From Lachnospiraceae bacterium (lineage in GTDB: Bacteria > Bacillota > Clostridia > Lachnospirales > Lachnospiraceae), in NCBI GenBank assembly GCA_017619635.1, contig JAFZRZ010000040.1, positions 124,001-188,000 of the forward strand: 64,000 bases of DNA, written 5' to 3'. Of the stretch, positions 61,404 to 64,000 are shown in pieces; within the stretch, counting starts at the first letter, position 1, and every line of letters starts with the position of its first letter. The notes under the pieces were generated by a model. That model was not told the origin of the DNA. It worked only from the letters and a program-made list of their open reading frames with translations, and ran no database searches. Made by a program: the position numbers and the translations under genes.

Positions 61404-63679
61404 CTTTTAATACCTCTTTTTATCTCTTTTAATCTGTTTTTGCCGTATTCAAACTCTGCAGCGGATATCTGTCTGTTTGAGAATCCCGCTTTTTCAAGTA
61501 TGATGATCAGCTTTTCGTTATCACTGTCATCTTTTGCCAGTTCATTTATCTGATCCCTATAGTTATGAGCATTTGACAGATCCTTCTTTTTGGAAGCTCT
61601 CTTTATAAACTGGTGATAAAGGATTATCAGTTTTGTATTGGTATCCGCTTTGTTATATCTTACATACCACGCAGCTATCATGTATATCTGCCATGCGACA
61701 GCCGTTATAAAGATAAGTGATATGAGTATGATAAGATTCCTTCTTATCTTAGCGGTATCGATATTGTTGCTCTTTGATTCATCAGTTTCGTCATCCGAGA
61801 TATTCTGAGGTGACAAAAGCCTTAAGAATCTGTCCCACAAAGTTGAACTGTCATTTTCGATATCTGATGAAGGCGGTGTAAGTTCAACACTTATCCATCC
61901 GTAATCATCTGTATATATCTCCACCCACGCGTGCGCCGAAGCATCCGTCACATTGATCGTAACCACAGGTACATTAGGCAGTTCCGAGAAGCCTTTCAGG
62001 TAATCTTCCTTGTTAAGCTCCTCCATGGCCTTTCCGTTTGTTATCTCATTGTAATCCACAGCATATCCCTCGACATATCTTGCAGGGATCCCCATATATC
62101 TAAAAATCAGTACAGCTGCAGATGCAAAATGCACACAGTAGCCCTTTTTATTCGTATCAAGGAAATAGTTTATGAAATCACGTCTTATCGGAGTCGAACC
62201 CGGACGCAGTGTGTAAGGGATATTGTCATAATAATATTTCCTTATGCATTCGGCTATCTCCATCTCATCCATGTCATTTGTGATGCCAAGTTTCTGAATG
62301 GTGTTTATGATGGAAGGCACATTATCGTTTGGAACGCTCAGCCAGTACTCACGCTCTTCCTTTGTCATCTGTTCACCGCTAAGATAAGGCCCTATCTGTT
62401 CATTGGCAGGATAAAATGTTCTGCTTGCCGATCTTCCGACATTCAATATGTTTTCTTTATCCGAATAATACAGAGCATATTCACCGTTGTCACCGGCTTC
62501 ATTGTCTATATCCATCACACATTTTGTGCTGTATGGATTGCCTGAATCATATTCCTGCTTTAACTTCTCATATTCATTCCTGTTAAGCATCACAGGATTG
62601 GCGATAGACCAGAAATTCTGATACGGATGGTAATCGCCTCCGATAAATGTTCGAAGATACACAGGATCGAGATTATACGGTGCGTAGGTTATCACAAGGT
62701 CGGTCTCATAATCAAGTCTTACTGAATTAACACCGCCAAGACGACCGCTGCTCATACCACCGACATTTTCATATCTGTTAAAGAAACCTGCAAAACCTGA
62801 TGTGATGAAGGTCTCCACTATATCATCAGTGATCTGTTTATTCTCACTCTTTCCCTTTAACAGTTCAAATGTATCCTTGGGAAGGATGATATAGATTGCA
62901 AGTAAGATGATAAGCACCGCCGATATGATCTGTGCAAAAGCAAAAACATGACCTTTAAAACAGTATGTATAGGTGATCTCTTTCTTATTCCTCACATATA
63001 CGGAGTTATTATCTGTCTTCTCATATCTTCCGCCTATCTTCCATATGACACTCATAACGATACCGCATATCAGCATCACGTTATATACATAATTGGGCTC
63101 GAGTTCCATGTATACAGGCAAAAATAGAACGATCATCGCATTGAGGATAAGATCTCCGTACATCATCCTCTTTACTATGGACATGTTTACGAGGATAACA
63201 CAGACTGCCCCCAGATAACACGAAGCAAACGTAACAGCCAGACGGGTATTCCTTACTGCCTGAACATAACCACCTATGTCAGGAAGGTTAAAGTATGCAC
63301 CCGCTGCACCGATTACATCGTTCATCCATGCATAGAAACCACTGTTGATGTATGTTCCGAACGCTACACCAAAGAATATTATCATGAAAAGGTAAGCGAT
63401 ATCACCGATATTCTCAGACTTTTTATTATAATAGATCAAAGATATGATCATGGACAGCAAAAAAACAACCACATTGAAGACAATCTGATTGAATTCCGTG
63501 CCTGTCGCGGTTATGGTGCCACCCAGCATACCCGCAGTCACAAGATATACGATTATTCCTTTTAAAAGGAGTGTCAGGATCCTGTTCTCATTCTTATCAT
63601 AGAAGTTACCGGATATCTCCAGTCCCTCGATAAGAAGATTACCTTCCAGCTCCTTTTCTTTGTTTTTCTTAAATCTCAT
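61400..63679 (-). CDS. Transglutaminase-core membrane protein
   Basis: The 759-residue protein has seven or eight helices in its first 290 residues, an extracytoplasmic region containing a transglutaminase core (about 510-620) and a late helix (about 665-690). The catalytic Cys is in GYCVHFASAAVLIFRYMG, the His in ASAHAWVEIY and the third residue in GWISVELTPP (Glu, as common in bacterial homologues). The DUF58 gene upstream and this protein form the conserved DUF58-transglutaminase pair, and a MoxR ATPase is expected outside the window. ATG 63679 is my start; alternative TTG codons upstream (63688, 63709) remain possible. Confidence 0.85.
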   Translation of the reverse strand: MRFKKNKEKELEGNLLIEGLEISGNFYDKNENRILTLLLKGIIVYLVTAGMLGGTITATGTEFNQIVFNVVVFLLSMIISLIYYNKKSENIGDIAYLFMIIFFGVAFGTYINSGFYAWMNDVIGAAGAYFNLPDIGGYVQAVRNTRLAVTFASCYLGAVCVILVNMSIVKRMMYGDLILNAMIVLFLPVYMELEPNYVYNVMLICGIVMSVIWKIGGRYEKTDNNSVYVRNKKEITYTYCFKGHVFAFAQIISAVLIILLAIYIILPKDTFELLKGKSENKQITDDIVETFITSGFAGFFNRYENVGGMSSGRLGGVNSVRLDYETDLVITYAPYNLDPVYLRTFIGGDYHPYQNFWSIANPVMLNRNEYEKLKQEYDSGNPYSTKCVMDIDNEAGDNGEYALYYSDKENILNVGRSASRTFYPANEQIGPYLSGEQMTKEEREYWLSVPNDNVPSIINTIQKLGITNDMDEMEIAECIRKYYYDNIPYTLRPGSTPIRRDFINYFLDTNKKGYCVHFASAAVLIFRYMGIPARYVEGYAVDYNEITNGKAMEELNKEDYLKGFSELPNVPVVTINVTDASAHAWVEIYTDDYGWISVELTPPSSDIENDSSTLWDRFLRLLSPQNISDDETDESKSNNIDTAKIRRNLIILISLIFITAVAWQIYMIAAWYVRYNKADTNTKLIILYHQFIKRASKKKDLSNAHNYRDQINELAKDDSDNEKLIIILEKAGFSNRQISAAEFEYGKNRLKEIKRGIKR

Positions 63680-64000
63680 AAGGAGCAAATCCCACCTCAG
63701 AGCCGTCAAAACCGACCCTTAATACAGTTTTCATATTGTAATCATTCATGATAAGGAGTGATCTTAGATCTGTAACAGCCACACTCCTTCCACACATGTA
63801 TATCGCATCAAATGCTTTTTCGAGATCACGCATGCTGTTTACCACGCGTTCGTTGACACCCTCTAACTTTTTATCAAACCACATTATCCTTATAAGAGTG
63901 TTCTCCTTTAAGCAGAAAGCACCCACGCTTAAAGTCAGTGCAAGTATCTGCTCGCAGTATTTCTTTCTCGGAGAGGAATCCACCCATAAGACAAGCTGGT
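63669..64000 (-). CDS. DUF58 (vWA-like) protein, C-terminal part, truncated by window edge
   Basis: The reading frame continues past base 64000, where the residues before GTG 63983 read QLVLWV. The visible 110 residues include LVLWVDSSPRKK, the MIDAS-like metal-binding strand of DUF58, so the true N-terminus is outside the window. It overlaps the transglutaminase gene start by about ten bases, and DUF58 partners of transglutaminase proteins are common. Confidence 0.8.
   Translation of the reverse strand, partial: QLVLWVDSSPRKKYCEQILALTLSVGAFCLKENTLIRIMWFDKKLEGVNERVVNSMRDLEKAFDAIYMCGRSVAVTDLRSLLIMNDYNMKTVLRVGFDGSEVGFAPYEI

Noticed and set aside
61400..63679. Transglutaminase catalytic Asp replaced by Glu as a defect
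   Set aside because: The GWxxVELTPP form with Glu is common among bacterial transglutaminase-core membrane proteins, so it is not evidence of inactivity.

Overview
The window looks like chromosomal DNA of a motile, anaerobic Firmicute of the Lachnospiraceae, most like Butyrivibrio or Pseudobutyrivibrio. This is an inference from gene content. The sequence is moderately AT-rich, has strong AAGGAG-type ribosome binding sites and consensus TTGACA/TATAAT promoters, and carries LexA boxes of the Bacillus/Clostridium type, a SigD-type flagellin promoter, RecU, YneA, Prp with an N-terminally extended L27, and several HD-GYP proteins. I saw no rRNA, tRNA, CRISPR array, insertion sequence or prophage. 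No gene-free stretch exceeds 300 bases; the longest is 41438-41666, about 230 bases, and it holds a promoter.

Layout. 10-8913 (+): housekeeping run with topoisomerase IV subunit A, rsmD, coaD, a coiled-coil protein, a membrane-anchored amidase, two pseudouridine synthases, a HAD phosphatase and recU. 8969-12509 (+): a c-di-GMP pair, an HD-GYP phosphodiesterase and a GGDEF cyclase with related extracytoplasmic sensor domains. 12544-17494 (+): compact histidine operon, hisZG fusion-hisD-hisB-hisIE, the last carrying an extra degenerate HisF-like barrel. 17543-22795: a TetR repressor divergent from an MMPL transporter and an X-X-X-Leu-X-X-Gly lipoprotein, with two operator-like inverted repeats between them. 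22875-25627: an unusually large flagellin under a SigD-type promoter. 25710-26918: lexA and a divergent yneA-like division inhibitor with about six LexA-box-like sites. 26961-27576: a higBA toxin-antitoxin pair. 27597-32048 (-): small membrane protein, an AI-2E-type transporter fused to an acetyltransferase, a HAD protein and a tandem flavodoxin. 32174-34670 (+): ttcA-like, Xer-like recombinase, rhomboid. 34735-41437 (-): an accessory run of small enzymes (fructosamine kinase, MIF-like tautomerase, isochorismatase, GNAT) mixed with unknown exported proteins. 41667-46519 (+): a 1219-residue ECF-S-like/propeller/HD-GYP protein translationally coupled to a BMP-family binding protein. 46583-52504 (-): another HD-GYP protein, an SDR, a hybrid histidine kinase and a lipid-kinase-like protein. 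52532-56699 (-): the conserved rplU-prp-rpmA, obg-yhbY-nadD-yqeK-rsfS block. 56792-64000 (-): DUF1189 protein, RNase G, the DUF2344/B12-radical SAM pair, a transglutaminase membrane protein and a truncated DUF58 gene.

Theme. Second-messenger and surface sensing is over-represented: three HD-GYP proteins, one GGDEF protein and one hybrid kinase. Two HD-GYP proteins begin with a domain that looks like the S component of ECF vitamin transporters. The most novel candidate is the coupled ECF-S/propeller/HD-GYP plus BMP pair, which I read as a possible ligand-capture system controlling c-di-GMP. No search could be run, so family calls rest on motifs, length and context.
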